DNA of 64,000 bases from CAXBGS01 sp963975425 (lineage in GTDB: Bacteria > Planctomycetota > Planctomycetia > Pirellulales > Pirellulaceae). Shown piece by piece: positions 17,346 to 26,580 of this stretch (the first letter of the stretch is position 1; each line of letters begins with the position of its first letter). The notes under the pieces were generated by a model. The model worked only from the letters and a program-made list of their open reading frames with translations, was not told the DNA's origin and made no database searches. The stretch is taken from NCBI GenBank assembly GCA_963975425.1, contig CAXBGS010000001.1, positions 806,001-870,000 on the forward strand, read 5' to 3'. Both the position numbers and the translations under genes were made by a program.

Positions 17346-18422
17346 CTAGCGTTTCACGCGGGCGTTGCCTTCCCAGATGCTCCAGACCTGTTCTTCATCG
17401 GCCGGTTGACCATAGTCGGTCACCATGGTCGCAGCGAGTGCGCCGGTAGCCCAGCCAAAGTGCGTGCTCTTTTCCGCGTCCCAACCTTGCAGGACGCCGT
17501 AAAGCAAACCGCCGACGAAACCGTCACCGCCACCGATGCGATCATACACACCGATCTCGCGAGGTTCGACGACACAGAAATCGTCACCGTGTGAAACGAT
17601 CGCGCCCCAGTGGTGCGAGTTTGCGCTCGTCACTTCTCGCAGCGTGGTGGCAAACAAAGTCGCGCCGGAATATTCCTTTTTGACGCGGCCGATCATTTCC
17701 TTGAAGCCTTCGATCTTTGCCCCGATCTCTTTACCGCCTGCCTCGGGACCCTCGATGTCCAAACACAACTGAAAGTCTTCTTCATTGCCGATCAGGATAT
17801 CCGAAAGGCTGGCGATTTCTTTGAACGCCGCCGACAATTCCGCTTCGCGACCGGCCCAGAACGAGGCGCGGTGGTTCAGATCGAATGAGATTCTTGCACC
17901 GTTCTTTTTGGCCGCCCGTGCGATTGCCAAACAAAATTCGCTGGTGTCTTCTGACAAGGCTGCGATCAGACCCGACATGTGAACAATTTTTGCGCCTTCA
18001 TCCCCGAAGATACGATCCAGGTCAAAGTCCTTGACGTTCAGCTTACGGCCGACTTCGCCGGCGCGATCGTTGGCGACGCGTGGACCGCGCGAGCCCCAGC
18101 CGCTGTCGGCCATGTTGATTTGGTGGCGAACGCCCCAAGGGTTCTCTGGTTCGAACTCAGGACCTTCGTAGTCCATGTGCCGACGAGCCAAATCATCTTT
18201 GATGAAACGCGCGACGGGGCTTCCTTTGACGAACGCCGTCAGAATCTTGACCGGCAAACCAAGGAAAGACGAAACACTGCCAACGTTCGACTCGGCGCTG
18301 GTGCCTTGCATCTTGAACGTGTCGCTGCAGTGGAACGGTTGATTGTTCACCGGCGTTAGACGAGTTCCCATGCTGGTGGGAATGACGAGAGCGTATTTGG
18401 CGTCTTTTCGGAGTTCGATCAT
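17346..18422 (-). CDS. kdgK: PfkB-family 2-keto-3-deoxygluconate kinase
   Basis: 358 residues of the ribokinase/PfkB fold. The signature near the C-terminus, DRIGGGDGFVGGLLYGV, carries the catalytic Asp and anion hole; SFDLNHRASFW and LIGNEEDF are also typical of KDG kinases. It would phosphorylate 2-keto-3-deoxygluconate to KDPG for cleavage to pyruvate and triose phosphate. The context supports this: the gene 50 bases upstream on the same strand encodes a fructuronate-reductase-like SDR, giving two steps of hexuronate catabolism. ATG at 18422. A different sugar specificity within PfkB cannot be excluded. Confidence 0.8.
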   Translation of the reverse strand: MIELRKDAKYALVIPTSMGTRLTPVNNQPFHCSDTFKMQGTSAESNVGSVSSFLGLPVKILTAFVKGSPVARFIKDDLARRHMDYEGPEFEPENPWGVRHQINMADSGWGSRGPRVANDRAGEVGRKLNVKDFDLDRIFGDEGAKIVHMSGLIAALSEDTSEFCLAIARAAKKNGARISFDLNHRASFWAGREAELSAAFKEIASLSDILIGNEEDFQLCLDIEGPEAGGKEIGAKIEGFKEMIGRVKKEYSGATLFATTLREVTSANSHHWGAIVSHGDDFCVVEPREIGVYDRIGGGDGFVGGLLYGVLQGWDAEKSTHFGWATGALAATMVTDYGQPADEEQVWSIWEGNARVKR

Positions 18423-18471
18423 CTCAGTAATGTCTTCAAGAGAAAAATAGGCGAGGACCCACGTATAAAAA

Positions 18472-19284
18472 TCAGATGGTCACCGACGCAAAGCCGCCGT
18501 CGACCGCAATGTTTTGTCCGGTGACGAACGACGAGGCATTTTGGCTGGCCAACCAGACCACGGCACCGGCAAGTTCTTCTGGTTTACCGAACCTCGCCAT
18601 CGGCGTGTGGCCAATGATTTGCCCGCCACGCTCGGTGTAGCTGCCATCGTCGTTGAATAACAGCTTGCGGTTTTGTTCGGCAGGAAAGAAACCGGGACTG
18701 ATCGCATTGACGCGCACGCCGGTCGTTGCCCACTCGCGAGCCAACCATAACGTGAGGTTGATCACGGCTGCCTTCGCGGCGGAATAGGCGACCACGCGAG
18801 ACAAGGGGATGATGCCTGACATGGATGCGATATTGATGATGCTGCCCTTGCCGGCCGACAACATGTCTTGCCCGAAAACTTGGCTAGGCAGCAGCGCGCC
18901 ACCGACCAAGTTCAAGTCAAACACGTCACGCCAAGCGTCCAGTGGCAACTTGCAGATGTCGCCGCCCGGAGGAATGGTCGCGTCGGGTCGATTTCCGCCG
19001 GCGGCATTGACCAGCACGGACGTCGATGCGCCGGCCCATGCCGCAATTGCTTGGCGAGCGGAATCGAGCGACTCGGCGCTCAACCCATCAGCGGCAAAGA
19101 ATTTTGCCTCACCGCCGGCGTCGACGATCTTTTGAGCACGGGCGTTTCCGCGGTCGGCATTTCGGCCCAGAACGGCGACCTTTGCGCCATGTGCACCGAG
19201 GGCCTCGGCCATCAGCCCGCCCAATTCACCTGTACCGCCGATCACGGCCGCGACGTCGTTTTCTAAGCTAAAGATGTTTTTCAT
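18472..19284 (-). CDS. SDR fructuronate reductase (D-mannonate oxidoreductase)
   Basis: 270 residues, a classical short-chain dehydrogenase. Cofactor motif GGTGELGG, the NAAGG segment, catalytic Ser in NIASMSG and Tyr-Lys in YSAAKAA are all present, and the C-terminus ends in VDGGF. The insertion FNDDGSYTERGGQIIGHTPM is characteristic of the SDR-type UxuB/YjmF enzymes that reduce fructuronate to mannonate. The ATG at 19284 starts right at the fold (MKNIFSLEND) and gives the family length. A GTG at 19407 would add 41 residues that do not look conserved. It is probably co-transcribed with kdgK. A KduD-like substrate is the alternative. Confidence 0.8.
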   Translation of the reverse strand: MKNIFSLENDVAAVIGGTGELGGLMAEALGAHGAKVAVLGRNADRGNARAQKIVDAGGEAKFFAADGLSAESLDSARQAIAAWAGASTSVLVNAAGGNRPDATIPPGGDICKLPLDAWRDVFDLNLVGGALLPSQVFGQDMLSAGKGSIINIASMSGIIPLSRVVAYSAAKAAVINLTLWLAREWATTGVRVNAISPGFFPAEQNRKLLFNDDGSYTERGGQIIGHTPMARFGKPEELAGAVVWLASQNASSFVTGQNIAVDGGFASVTI

Positions 19285-19628
19285 AGTGCCGACACTGTAA
19301 TCGCCAGAATCAATCGGCAACAGACGCCCAGCGTCGGCATTGCCTCTGAAATCTGAGCTGCCGGCGGCCTGGCGAGCGGCCCGCGGCGGGCTGTTTTGCA
19401 GGTTCACTTGCTAGCGCATCACGACGCCCATGCCCGCGCGACAGCGCCGAACGGCACCGTGCTAATCTTGTGTCGCTAAGGCAGCTCGAGCATGGCGATC
19501 ACCGAAAACCCACTTTCTGGCAGCGGTGATTACGTTCATGCGGTGATTTACGCCGTTTCGAAATCCACGTGGCGATATCCCCCGAACCCATGTCCCTTCC
19601 GTATGACGCCTTTGCGTTCAATTGCGCA
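19285..19628. other. Intergenic stretch between SDR gene and moaA
   Basis: About 344 bases. It contains the possible N-terminal extension of the SDR ORF but no separate gene, clear promoter or terminator that I can support. Confidence 0.5.
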
Positions 19629-20633
19629 TCAGCCGCCGATGGCATACATCGGACGTGGGGGCGGCGTGAAATCGGCGTCGCTCATACCGTGGCCGGCGGC
19701 CTTGGCGGCGACGCAGCGTTTGACCTCGCAAAGCAAGTCATCATCCGACGCACCGTCTCGCAACAGATCTCGCAAGGGCGTTTCGCCGTTAGCGAACAAG
19801 CAATTCCGCAGCGATCCGTCTGCGGTAAGTCGCAACCGATTGCACGCACCGCAAAACGGCGCCGTCACCGAACGGATGATTCCGACGCGCTGACCGCCGG
19901 CGAACACAAATTCCTCCGCCGGTTGCGATGGGTCCGAGCGGGGAACCTCGGTCAACGTACCAAAGCGGCTCGCCAAGATGCGAAGCAGCCGATCACCCGA
20001 CAGCACATCGCCTTTGGTCCATGCGCGATCTGTATCCAGCGGCATGAACTCGATAAACCGCAGCGGCACATTCCGCGCTGAGGCAAATTCGACAAGGTCG
20101 ACGATTTGTGTTTCGGTGATTCCGGCAATCGCAATCGTGTTCAGCTTGATTGATTCGAATCCACAAGCGATCGCGGCGTCGATGCCCTGAACCACTTGCT
20201 CGACGCCCGAGCGACGAGTGATCTTTTGAAAGACTTTTTCGTCCAACGTGTCCAGACTGATGTTGACGCGCCGTAGCCCCGATTGATGCAGCAGCTCGGC
20301 ACAATCCGCCAGCAAGATTCCATTCGTTGTCATCGAAAGATCTTGCAGCCCATCGATACTCGCAAGCATTCGCACCAGTCGGTCGATTTCGCGACGTACC
20401 AACGGTTCACCCCCAGTGATACGAATGTCGCGGACGCCGCATCGCTGCACCAGCAGATTTGCCAGCCGATGGATCTCTTCGAACGTCAACAACGTATCGC
20501 GCGGCGCAAACTGGGCTCCCGTTTCCGGCATGCAATAGAAGCATCGAATGTTACAGCGATCCGTGACGCTGATTCGCAAGCTATCGTGCACGCGGCCAAA
20601 GGAATCGATCAGCGGATGGTCAAGAGATTGCAT
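19629..20633 (-). CDS. moaA: GTP 3',8-cyclase MoaA
   Basis: 334 residues, the radical SAM enzyme that starts molybdenum cofactor synthesis by cyclising GTP. The N-terminal Fe-S motif is CNIRCFYC (about residues 27-34). The second cluster uses CGACNRLRLTADG followed by the distal Cys in LRNCLF. GGEPLVR is the SAM-binding strand, and the protein ends in GG as active MoaA proteins do. The start is ATG at 20633, without a clear RBS. No other moa/moe gene is adjacent, though the YiiM-type MOSC protein and a ThiF/MoeB enzyme elsewhere in the window also relate to this cofactor. Confidence 0.95.
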   Translation of the reverse strand: MQSLDHPLIDSFGRVHDSLRISVTDRCNIRCFYCMPETGAQFAPRDTLLTFEEIHRLANLLVQRCGVRDIRITGGEPLVRREIDRLVRMLASIDGLQDLSMTTNGILLADCAELLHQSGLRRVNISLDTLDEKVFQKITRRSGVEQVVQGIDAAIACGFESIKLNTIAIAGITETQIVDLVEFASARNVPLRFIEFMPLDTDRAWTKGDVLSGDRLLRILASRFGTLTEVPRSDPSQPAEEFVFAGGQRVGIIRSVTAPFCGACNRLRLTADGSLRNCLFANGETPLRDLLRDGASDDDLLCEVKRCVAAKAAGHGMSDADFTPPPRPMYAIGG

Positions 20634-20755
20634 CGAGCCGGGTTGTAACGAATAAGCGGAATCCGCAGCCCTAATTGCGTACGAATCCGATCAAGTTATT
20701 TCGGGACGAAGCGCTGGCTGACGTAGATTTTTATAGCCGCAGCGGTCTGCGGCGA

Positions 20756-20767
20756 GTTCCAGCCTAC
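20756..20767 (+). repeat. Dispersed GTTCCAGCCTAC element, copy B
   Basis: Exact 12-mer copy between moaA and the pseudopilin operon, preceded by the short palindrome CCGCAGCGGTCTGCGG. Confidence 0.65.
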
Positions 20768-20795
20768 ACGAACACGGTCGAATCGAGCAACGAAC

Positions 20796-21311
20796 GTGCG
20801 AACATTCCCCCGAAACCGAAACGGATTGAGCATGATCGAGCTGACAATTGTCATCTTGATCTTGGGCATTTTGTCGGCCGTTGCCGCACCCAGGCTCGGT
20901 AATTCGGTGCGCGGGTCACGTTTATTGGCCGCCGCGAACCAGCTTGCCAGCCATGTCGACTATCTCCGGCACGTGGCGATCAACCAAGGACGCTCGGTCA
21001 CGCTTGTGATCGATCCTACGACCGATCGATACTACAGTGCCGATGTGGATTTTCCCGACCGTATGGGCAGCCTCATGGAAGTCGATGTCAAAGCGGAGTT
21101 CGATTCCGAGTTTGAACTTTCCGCCAACTTTGACTCTGCGAATTCGATCACTTTTGATTTCGAAGGTATCCCGCGGGTGTCCGGCACGGCGATGCAGTCG
21201 GGGACCATATCGATCGGCTACACCGGTCATATTTACGATATTGTGATCGCACCAGGACTTGGCACGACGACGGTCGACCTACGCATGGTTGTCACGGGAG
21301 GATCGTCATGA
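20796..21311 (+). CDS. GspH-like pseudopilin
   Basis: 171 residues. The N-terminus is a type IV pilin / pseudopilin prepilin: a 10-residue basic leader (MRTFPRNRNG), cleavage after Gly, then LSMIELTIVILILGILSAV with Glu at +5. The rest is a short beta-rich globular domain as in GspH minor pseudopilins. The start is the GTG at 20796, because the internal ATG would remove the leader. The gene overlaps the next by 4 bases (ATGA), starting a coupled operon of pilin-like proteins. A prepilin peptidase and assembly ATPase must be elsewhere. Confidence 0.8.
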   Translation: MRTFPRNRNGLSMIELTIVILILGILSAVAAPRLGNSVRGSRLLAAANQLASHVDYLRHVAINQGRSVTLVIDPTTDRYYSADVDFPDRMGSLMEVDVKAEFDSEFELSANFDSANSITFDFEGIPRVSGTAMQSGTISIGYTGHIYDIVIAPGLGTTTVDLRMVVTGGSS

Positions 21312-22360
21312 TTCGTCCGGCTTATTCCTTGATCGAGTTGGTCGCGGCACTGATCGCGTCGACGGTCTTGATCATCGGTCTGGCATCCACCATTTCGATC
21401 TCGACCCAACTGCTCGAGTCACCGCTCGACGACGCAGCAGAGTGGCACGAACACGAAATCGCGGATCGGTTGGCCGGGGACTTGCGCTATGCCAGAACCG
21501 TTCAAAACAATTGGGGAAGTGGTTTTCAGATCACGCGCCCGGATCCGACCAGCGGAAACGATGAACCGGTCGCTTATCAAGCCGACAGTGCCGGGCTAAC
21601 GCGTCAGGTATCCGGCATTCCGACGGCGGTTCTCGATCCCGAGACACCGAACATTCATTTTTCGGTTGACGGATACACAGCTCCCACCGCCCTGCCGCTC
21701 GATGAAACCGTTCGCGTCCGATCGCACACAACTGCGGCAAGCGGATCGCAAGTCAGCAGTCTAACAATCAACACTCCACCAGGATGTAAACCAAACGACT
21801 TGTTGTTGCTTTGCATTTCGGGAAAGACGCCAAACTATGTTGCTGTTTCCAATGGCGGGTGGCAAACCGTTCAGTCAACTTCAATCAGCAACCTCCGACT
21901 AACCGTCCTGTACCGATCCTACGACGCGTCCTATCCGACCAGCACGACGTTGACGCCCACAAACTCATCTGCCCTATCGGCCGTTCTGTTGGCCATCGAA
22001 GGCGCGGACCAGTATTCGCCGATCAATTGGTCGGGAATCGACAGCGGTTACACCGTCCCCATCATTCCGACAACGGGCCCGGACCTCGTCGAATCGGCCG
22101 TGATCACCGAAAAACAGCTGAACGTCCAGATCTACTCGGCCGAAGGTCATCCGTGGCTCGACAACACGATCGGGTTGGCATCGTTTGTCGACATCGGTCA
22201 AGCCGAATCAGCGTCGGGAAGCTACAGTTCGCACAACTCGATCGCCGTTTCGGTCCGCAACGGTCACTCACCATCGCTCTCTTTCACGCCGCGGCCGTAT
22301 TTTTCGTCATTCGCTTATTGGCTGAACGTGGGCGTCCATCTAAAGGCGAGACAATGGTGA
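21308..22360 (+). CDS. Pseudopilin-like protein with a beta-sandwich passenger
   Basis: 350 residues. The start has a short leader and MIRPAYSLIELVAALIAST, a prepilin-type helix with Glu at +5 after Ala. Residues about 60-120 resemble a minor pseudopilin. From about 135 onward there is a Ser/Thr-rich beta segment (SSLTINTPPGCKPNDLLLL, NGGWQTVQS, YRSYDASYP) that resembles surface or receptor-type beta-sandwich modules; this reading is inference. The ATG overlaps the preceding stop by 4 bases and the 3' end overlaps the next start by 7. The size is about twice that of usual GspI/J proteins. Confidence 0.7.
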   Translation: MIRPAYSLIELVAALIASTVLIIGLASTISISTQLLESPLDDAAEWHEHEIADRLAGDLRYARTVQNNWGSGFQITRPDPTSGNDEPVAYQADSAGLTRQVSGIPTAVLDPETPNIHFSVDGYTAPTALPLDETVRVRSHTTAASGSQVSSLTINTPPGCKPNDLLLLCISGKTPNYVAVSNGGWQTVQSTSISNLRLTVLYRSYDASYPTSTTLTPTNSSALSAVLLAIEGADQYSPINWSGIDSGYTVPIIPTTGPDLVESAVITEKQLNVQIYSAEGHPWLDNTIGLASFVDIGQAESASGSYSSHNSIAVSVRNGHSPSLSFTPRPYFSSFAYWLNVGVHLKARQW

Positions 22361-22995
22361 TCCGATCTCGATCTAGAATCCATACACGCAGTCGGCTTGG
22401 ACTCACACTAATCGAGGTGATGGTGTCGAGCATGTTAGTCGCAACGGTGTTGCTGGTATCGGTCACCGCGTCGGCCAACCTGCTTCGCAACTCGCATGAA
22501 CAGTTCCGTGCGACGCGCGGCAGCGACTTGGCGACCATTTTCCTTGACGAAATAACGACACGTCGTTTTGCCGACGCCGATGCGAATGCCACCTTCGGGA
22601 TCGAACCGGATGAGCTGAATTCGGATCGCACGACGTTTGATGATGTCGATGACTACCACAATTACAGCAGTGCCACACCGACATACCGCGACGGATCGAC
22701 GATCGATGGTTTTACCGGGTGGTCCGTTTCGGTGGCGATCGAACGTGCGGATGTCGACGGAAACGGCATCGTTCTGAGCGGCAATTCGGACTCTCCGTTG
22801 CGTTTAGCGACGGTGAACTGCACGTCGCCGGAATCGATCACATTCAGCAAGTCAATCTTGGTCTCTAGCGTCCCCAACGACATCGACGCGTCGACTTCGT
22901 ACGAAGAATACCGACGCGTACGATTCGCGTTCGGTTCCGGTCGCTCTGTCTCGGTGGTTGTCCCGCTCAAGAACCAACCAGAAGTCACCAACTGA
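22354..22995 (+). CDS. GspI/PilV-like pseudopilin
   Basis: 213 residues. The prepilin signal is RLGLTLIEVMVSSMLVATVL: leader with basic residues, Gly at -1, Glu at +5. The remainder is a polar domain with no named match. It starts with ATG at 22354, 7 bases inside the preceding gene, which supports tight coupling. An ORF extends upstream to 21811 but that part is a shadow of the previous gene. Likely a minor subunit of the same pilus-like fibre. Confidence 0.75.
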   Translation: MVIRSRSRIHTRSRLGLTLIEVMVSSMLVATVLLVSVTASANLLRNSHEQFRATRGSDLATIFLDEITTRRFADADANATFGIEPDELNSDRTTFDDVDDYHNYSSATPTYRDGSTIDGFTGWSVSVAIERADVDGNGIVLSGNSDSPLRLATVNCTSPESITFSKSILVSSVPNDIDASTSYEEYRRVRFAFGSGRSVSVVVPLKNQPEVTN

Positions 22996-23004
22996 TCCGT
23001 CACC

Positions 23005-24366
23005 ATGTTGTCCGCTTTCAATACCAACGCTATCCGAACTCTCGTCTGCCGCTGGCCGACTGGCGCCTCCCCGCGGCGCAAGCGAGTGGTGGCAAGTCGA
23101 TCGGGCTACGTTTATGTCGCCGTCCTGTTCACGACGCTGATCGTCATGGCAACCGTCGCCGTTTCGGTGTCGCTATCGACCGCCAACGTGCGAGCACAAA
23201 ATGACCGCGGCCGGCGGATGGACGCGTTGCGAATCGCCGAAAGTGAACTGCAGCGTCTGGCCGCACACATGCGGACTTCTGCCCAATGGCGATCGCAGAT
23301 GATCAACGATGAATTCACTGATTGGCGAGAATGGAACGTCGGACCGAGCGCGTCCGGTGAAACGAGACATGTGAGACATCGATACACTGACAGCGACGGA
23401 AACTTAAACGACGATTCGGCGGATTCCGTTGACTTGACCGTGCACGCGCGTATCGGCACGACAGAGTCAGCCGTTTCGGTAACGCTAGAACCAGACCCAG
23501 GGCCGCTGGACGTGTTGAATTACTCGGTCACCAGCTCGGACGACCTGCACCTGGAATCCGGAGCGTTATTGAATACCGAACGCGCCGTTCAGGTCTATGA
23601 CGACTGCCGAACGAATTCGTCAGGCCGATTGATCACACCCGAACTGCAGTGCAGCGGAAAGGTTGCGTTCACGGTTCGAGGGGATCGAACCGCATCCTCG
23701 GTTTCAGTGCCAAGTTACAACGTGCTCAATCGTTATCGTTCGGTGGGAACGCAGATTTCGGCATGGTCGATACCCTACTACGGCTACCAGCGGCGCATCC
23801 AAGACATCGTATTGTCTCCCTCGGCAAACCCTTATGGCGCCAACGATGCTGCGGGCATCTATTGGATCGATGCGTGGGGGCAAACCATTCGCATCTCCAA
23901 TTGCCGGATCGACGCAATCCTCGTGATCAGCGGTGCCGCTGAAGTGATCTTGTCCGGCGGGATCACGTGGAACTATCCGAATGAGCCTGAAGCAATCTTG
24001 GTCACCGATTCATCCATTCGCATCGAGAACGTCAATGCGACGCTGAGCGAAGAAGACCGCGACGTGAACTTCAATCCGACCGGATCGCCCTATCGAGGCA
24101 CACTGACAAATTCGACGAAAACGGACACGTATCCCACGGAACTGCGAGGGTTCGTTTATACGACTCAGGACATCCTTATCCAGCCACTGGACGACGATGC
24201 AACGCTGCCGATCACTGGATCTCTGCTTGGATCCGATATCGAAATCTACGGCAATGTCTCGGTCCGATCGCTTGATGAATGGAACGAATCACCGCCGATC
24301 GGCTTTGCCGACCGCACGCCGATGCGATTCGTTCGTGGTACATTTCGTCGAATCCCATCGCCCTAG
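23005..24366 (+). CDS. PilX/GspK-like membrane-anchored protein
   Basis: 453 residues. After a 30-residue Arg-rich stretch a single helix (SGYVYVAVLFTTLIVMATVAVSVSLST) is followed by RAESELQRLAAHMRT-like text, as in PilX and GspK proteins. These sit at the pilus tip and lack the normal Glu at +5, and here it is also absent. The large C-terminal part is beta-rich and contains repeated short hydrophobic strands (ILVISGAAEVILSGGITW, then AILVTDSSIRIENV) like a right-handed beta-helix. It follows the previous gene by 9 bases. Probably the largest exported subunit of the operon. Confidence 0.65.
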   Translation: MLSAFNTNAIRTLVCRWPTGASPRRKRVVASRSGYVYVAVLFTTLIVMATVAVSVSLSTANVRAQNDRGRRMDALRIAESELQRLAAHMRTSAQWRSQMINDEFTDWREWNVGPSASGETRHVRHRYTDSDGNLNDDSADSVDLTVHARIGTTESAVSVTLEPDPGPLDVLNYSVTSSDDLHLESGALLNTERAVQVYDDCRTNSSGRLITPELQCSGKVAFTVRGDRTASSVSVPSYNVLNRYRSVGTQISAWSIPYYGYQRRIQDIVLSPSANPYGANDAAGIYWIDAWGQTIRISNCRIDAILVISGAAEVILSGGITWNYPNEPEAILVTDSSIRIENVNATLSEEDRDVNFNPTGSPYRGTLTNSTKTDTYPTELRGFVYTTQDILIQPLDDDATLPITGSLLGSDIEIYGNVSVRSLDEWNESPPIGFADRTPMRFVRGTFRRIPSP

Positions 24367-24370
24367 CCGT

Positions 24371-24904
24371 TTGCAATCGGAACAACGCTTGACCCATCAC
24401 CCGACCACCGACGTCGACGCATCCTGGGCAACAACACTTGACCCGTTGCACACCACCGATTTCCAGATCGCGATGGTGGTCTCGGGGGGAGGCAGTAGAG
24501 CGATCGGCCGGTGTTTTCAACGTCCCGGCGCTTCCCGGTCGTTTGTCGAAGCCGTCGTGCCTTACTCACACGCGGCGATGTGCGAGTATTTGAATGAACC
24601 GCCGGCCGGCCCCAGCGCTTCGGTTGAGACGGCGATCCAGCTCTCGCGCGTGGCGATGGAGCGATGTCGACGCCTCAGCGACAACGGAATCAACACGTCC
24701 ATTCCGGTCGGCATTTCGTTAGTCGCGGCACTGCCAACATCCGAGCCACGAAAGGGCCAGGATCGTATTCACGTCGCGCTCAACGTCAATGGCTCGATTC
24801 AAACATGGACGCGGCAGTTGCCCAGAGGAGAATTTACTCGCGATGCGGCCGAGCGGGTCGCCGAAGCGATGTTCTTGTCGGCAATGGGTGAGTTACTGCG
24901 CTAA
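24371..24904 (+). CDS. CinA-like (NMN amidohydrolase family) protein
   Basis: The conserved part starts near 24455: MVVSGGGSRAIGRCF, PGASRSFVEAVVPYSHAAM, SVETAIQLSRVAMERC and SIPVGISLVAALPT follow the CinA C-terminal domain pattern, a family that includes NMN deamidases (PncC) and plant homologues fused to nicotinate enzymes. The start is uncertain: TTG at 24371 lies just after the previous stop, while the next ATG (24473) would cut into the domain and upstream ATGs (24254, 24197) would overlap the preceding gene. It closes the pseudopilin operon but need not be functionally related. The role in pyridine nucleotide salvage is inferred. Confidence 0.6.
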   Translation: MQSEQRLTHHPTTDVDASWATTLDPLHTTDFQIAMVVSGGGSRAIGRCFQRPGASRSFVEAVVPYSHAAMCEYLNEPPAGPSASVETAIQLSRVAMERCRRLSDNGINTSIPVGISLVAALPTSEPRKGQDRIHVALNVNGSIQTWTRQLPRGEFTRDAAERVAEAMFLSAMGELLR

Positions 24905-24966
24905 CAGTTTGGCTCTCCGACGAGACCGCTTCGAACCCTTCCCATACACTCAGCCACTCGAAACAC

Positions 24967-26580
24967 TCAGCCACTCGAAAGGGCAGCTGCCAGTTGTTCG
25001 TAGGTCCGTTGGTCGTCGACCTTGTTGCCACGGTTATCCAGAGCGATCCGATACAAATGCTGGCCACACTCGGTCGGGTACTCGCCGGTCACACACGCGC
25101 GGCACAAATGATCTTTGGGCAAATCGATCGCACGGGCGATCGCTTCGACTGGCAAATACCGAAGCGAATCGGCACCCAAATCGTCGGCCAATTTCTGCTG
25201 TGCCTGGTCGGTCAGTTCACCTTCGACGCCAAAATACTTTGGCGCAATCAGTTGGTCGATCGTGCTCATGTCGATGCCATAAAAACACGGCGCGACGATC
25301 GGTGGACATGCGACACGGACGTGTATTTCTTTTGCGCCGCCGACGTCGCGGATACGATCCAACAGCACATTCATCGTGGTGCTGCGCACGATCGAGTCTT
25401 CCACCAGAATGACGCGTTTGCCTTGCAACACTTCGCGGAGCGGTGTGTATTTGGTGGCCGCCTTCGCTTTGCGGGCGCGACCGCCTTCGATGAAGGTTCG
25501 CCCCGCATATCGATTGCGAATCAAGCCTTCCCGGCAAGGAATCGAAAGCTCGTACGCCATCGAGTCTGCAGCCGCCTTGCTGGTATCGGGAACGGGAACG
25601 ATGATCGTGTCCTCGGGGTCCAAGGGGATCCGGTTGAGTTCCCGTTCCGCTTGGGCGAGTTCTTCGCCCAACCGAGTTCGTGTCAGATACACACTGCGCT
25701 CATCCAGCGTGCTGGCGACATTGGCAAAGTAGATCCACTCAAAGAAACAGTGGGCTGGCGATCGATCCTCGGCAAAACGTTCCATGCGGAAACCGGATTC
25801 CGGGTCAACGATGATCGCAACACCGGGCGGCAGCGATTTAATCTGGTCACTTTCAAAACCCAGGTTCAACAGCGCAACGCTTTCGCTGGCCGCGGCGAAC
25901 AGCGGACCTTCGTGCACATAGCACATCGGTTTGATGCCCAGCGGATCACGGGCAACGATCATTTCGCCTTCGGCGGTCAACACGGCAAGGCTATAGGCGC
26001 CGTCGAATTCCGAAGTGGTGCGTCTTAGTACTTCGATCCAATCGATACGTTCGCGCGCCTGGCTGAGCACACGAGCAAACTCGTGCAGAATAATTTCGGT
26101 ATCGGTGTCAAGGGAAAGATGGTGATCGCCGTCGGCAAGCAAGCGTTCTTTCAGAATTCCGTAGTTGGAAAGTTGGCCGTTGAAACAAAAACTGAACCAT
26201 TTTCGTTTATGGATGTGCCTGCGTTCGAACGGCTGCGCATAGCTACGATCGTCCTGGCCGCACGTGGAATAGCGAACATGTCCGATCGCGGCCCGACCGG
26301 AAAGATGCTTCATCAACGATTCGGCCTTTGCGCGATGATTCAGCCGAAAGACCTCCGTCACTGTACCGACGTCCTTGCGATTTTTCAGCAACTGAGGACA
26401 TTCGGGGTCATACACGGTCATGCCGGCGGCAAGCTGGCCGCGGTTTTGAATGTCCAACAGCATCCGTGGCAGCAGCCTGGAAATCTGTCGCGGCCCATCC
26501 TCGGTACACATCGGACTGCGTCCGCGGCCGGAAAGGTGATAGATCGCGGCGACACCACATTCGTGATGTATTTCGCTCAT
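24967..26580 (-). CDS. purF: Amidophosphoribosyltransferase, Fe-S type
   Basis: 537 residues; transfers glutamine nitrogen to PRPP, the first committed step of purine synthesis. A short propeptide precedes the nucleophile Cys (MSEIHHEC-GVAAIY). The N-terminal glutaminase shows HVRYSTCG and FNGQLSN; the phosphoribosyltransferase has the PRPP loop VILVEDSIVRSTT. Four cysteines match the Fe-S ligands of the B. subtilis type: AHCFFEW, PCFYGIDM and the pair in LCRACVTG. The insert SGRGRSPMCTEDGPR near residue 20 is unusual. Because it has unusual inserts and no pur neighbours, a paralogue of the main PurF elsewhere is possible. Confidence 0.88.
   Translation of the reverse strand: MSEIHHECGVAAIYHLSGRGRSPMCTEDGPRQISRLLPRMLLDIQNRGQLAAGMTVYDPECPQLLKNRKDVGTVTEVFRLNHRAKAESLMKHLSGRAAIGHVRYSTCGQDDRSYAQPFERRHIHKRKWFSFCFNGQLSNYGILKERLLADGDHHLSLDTDTEIILHEFARVLSQARERIDWIEVLRRTTSEFDGAYSLAVLTAEGEMIVARDPLGIKPMCYVHEGPLFAAASESVALLNLGFESDQIKSLPPGVAIIVDPESGFRMERFAEDRSPAHCFFEWIYFANVASTLDERSVYLTRTRLGEELAQAERELNRIPLDPEDTIIVPVPDTSKAAADSMAYELSIPCREGLIRNRYAGRTFIEGGRARKAKAATKYTPLREVLQGKRVILVEDSIVRSTTMNVLLDRIRDVGGAKEIHVRVACPPIVAPCFYGIDMSTIDQLIAPKYFGVEGELTDQAQQKLADDLGADSLRYLPVEAIARAIDLPKDHLCRACVTGEYPTECGQHLYRIALDNRGNKVDDQRTYEQLAAALSSG

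Noticed and set aside
21811..22353. N-terminal extension of the third pseudopilin ORF
   Set aside because: It overlaps the second pseudopilin gene completely; the prepilin leader starts at 22354.
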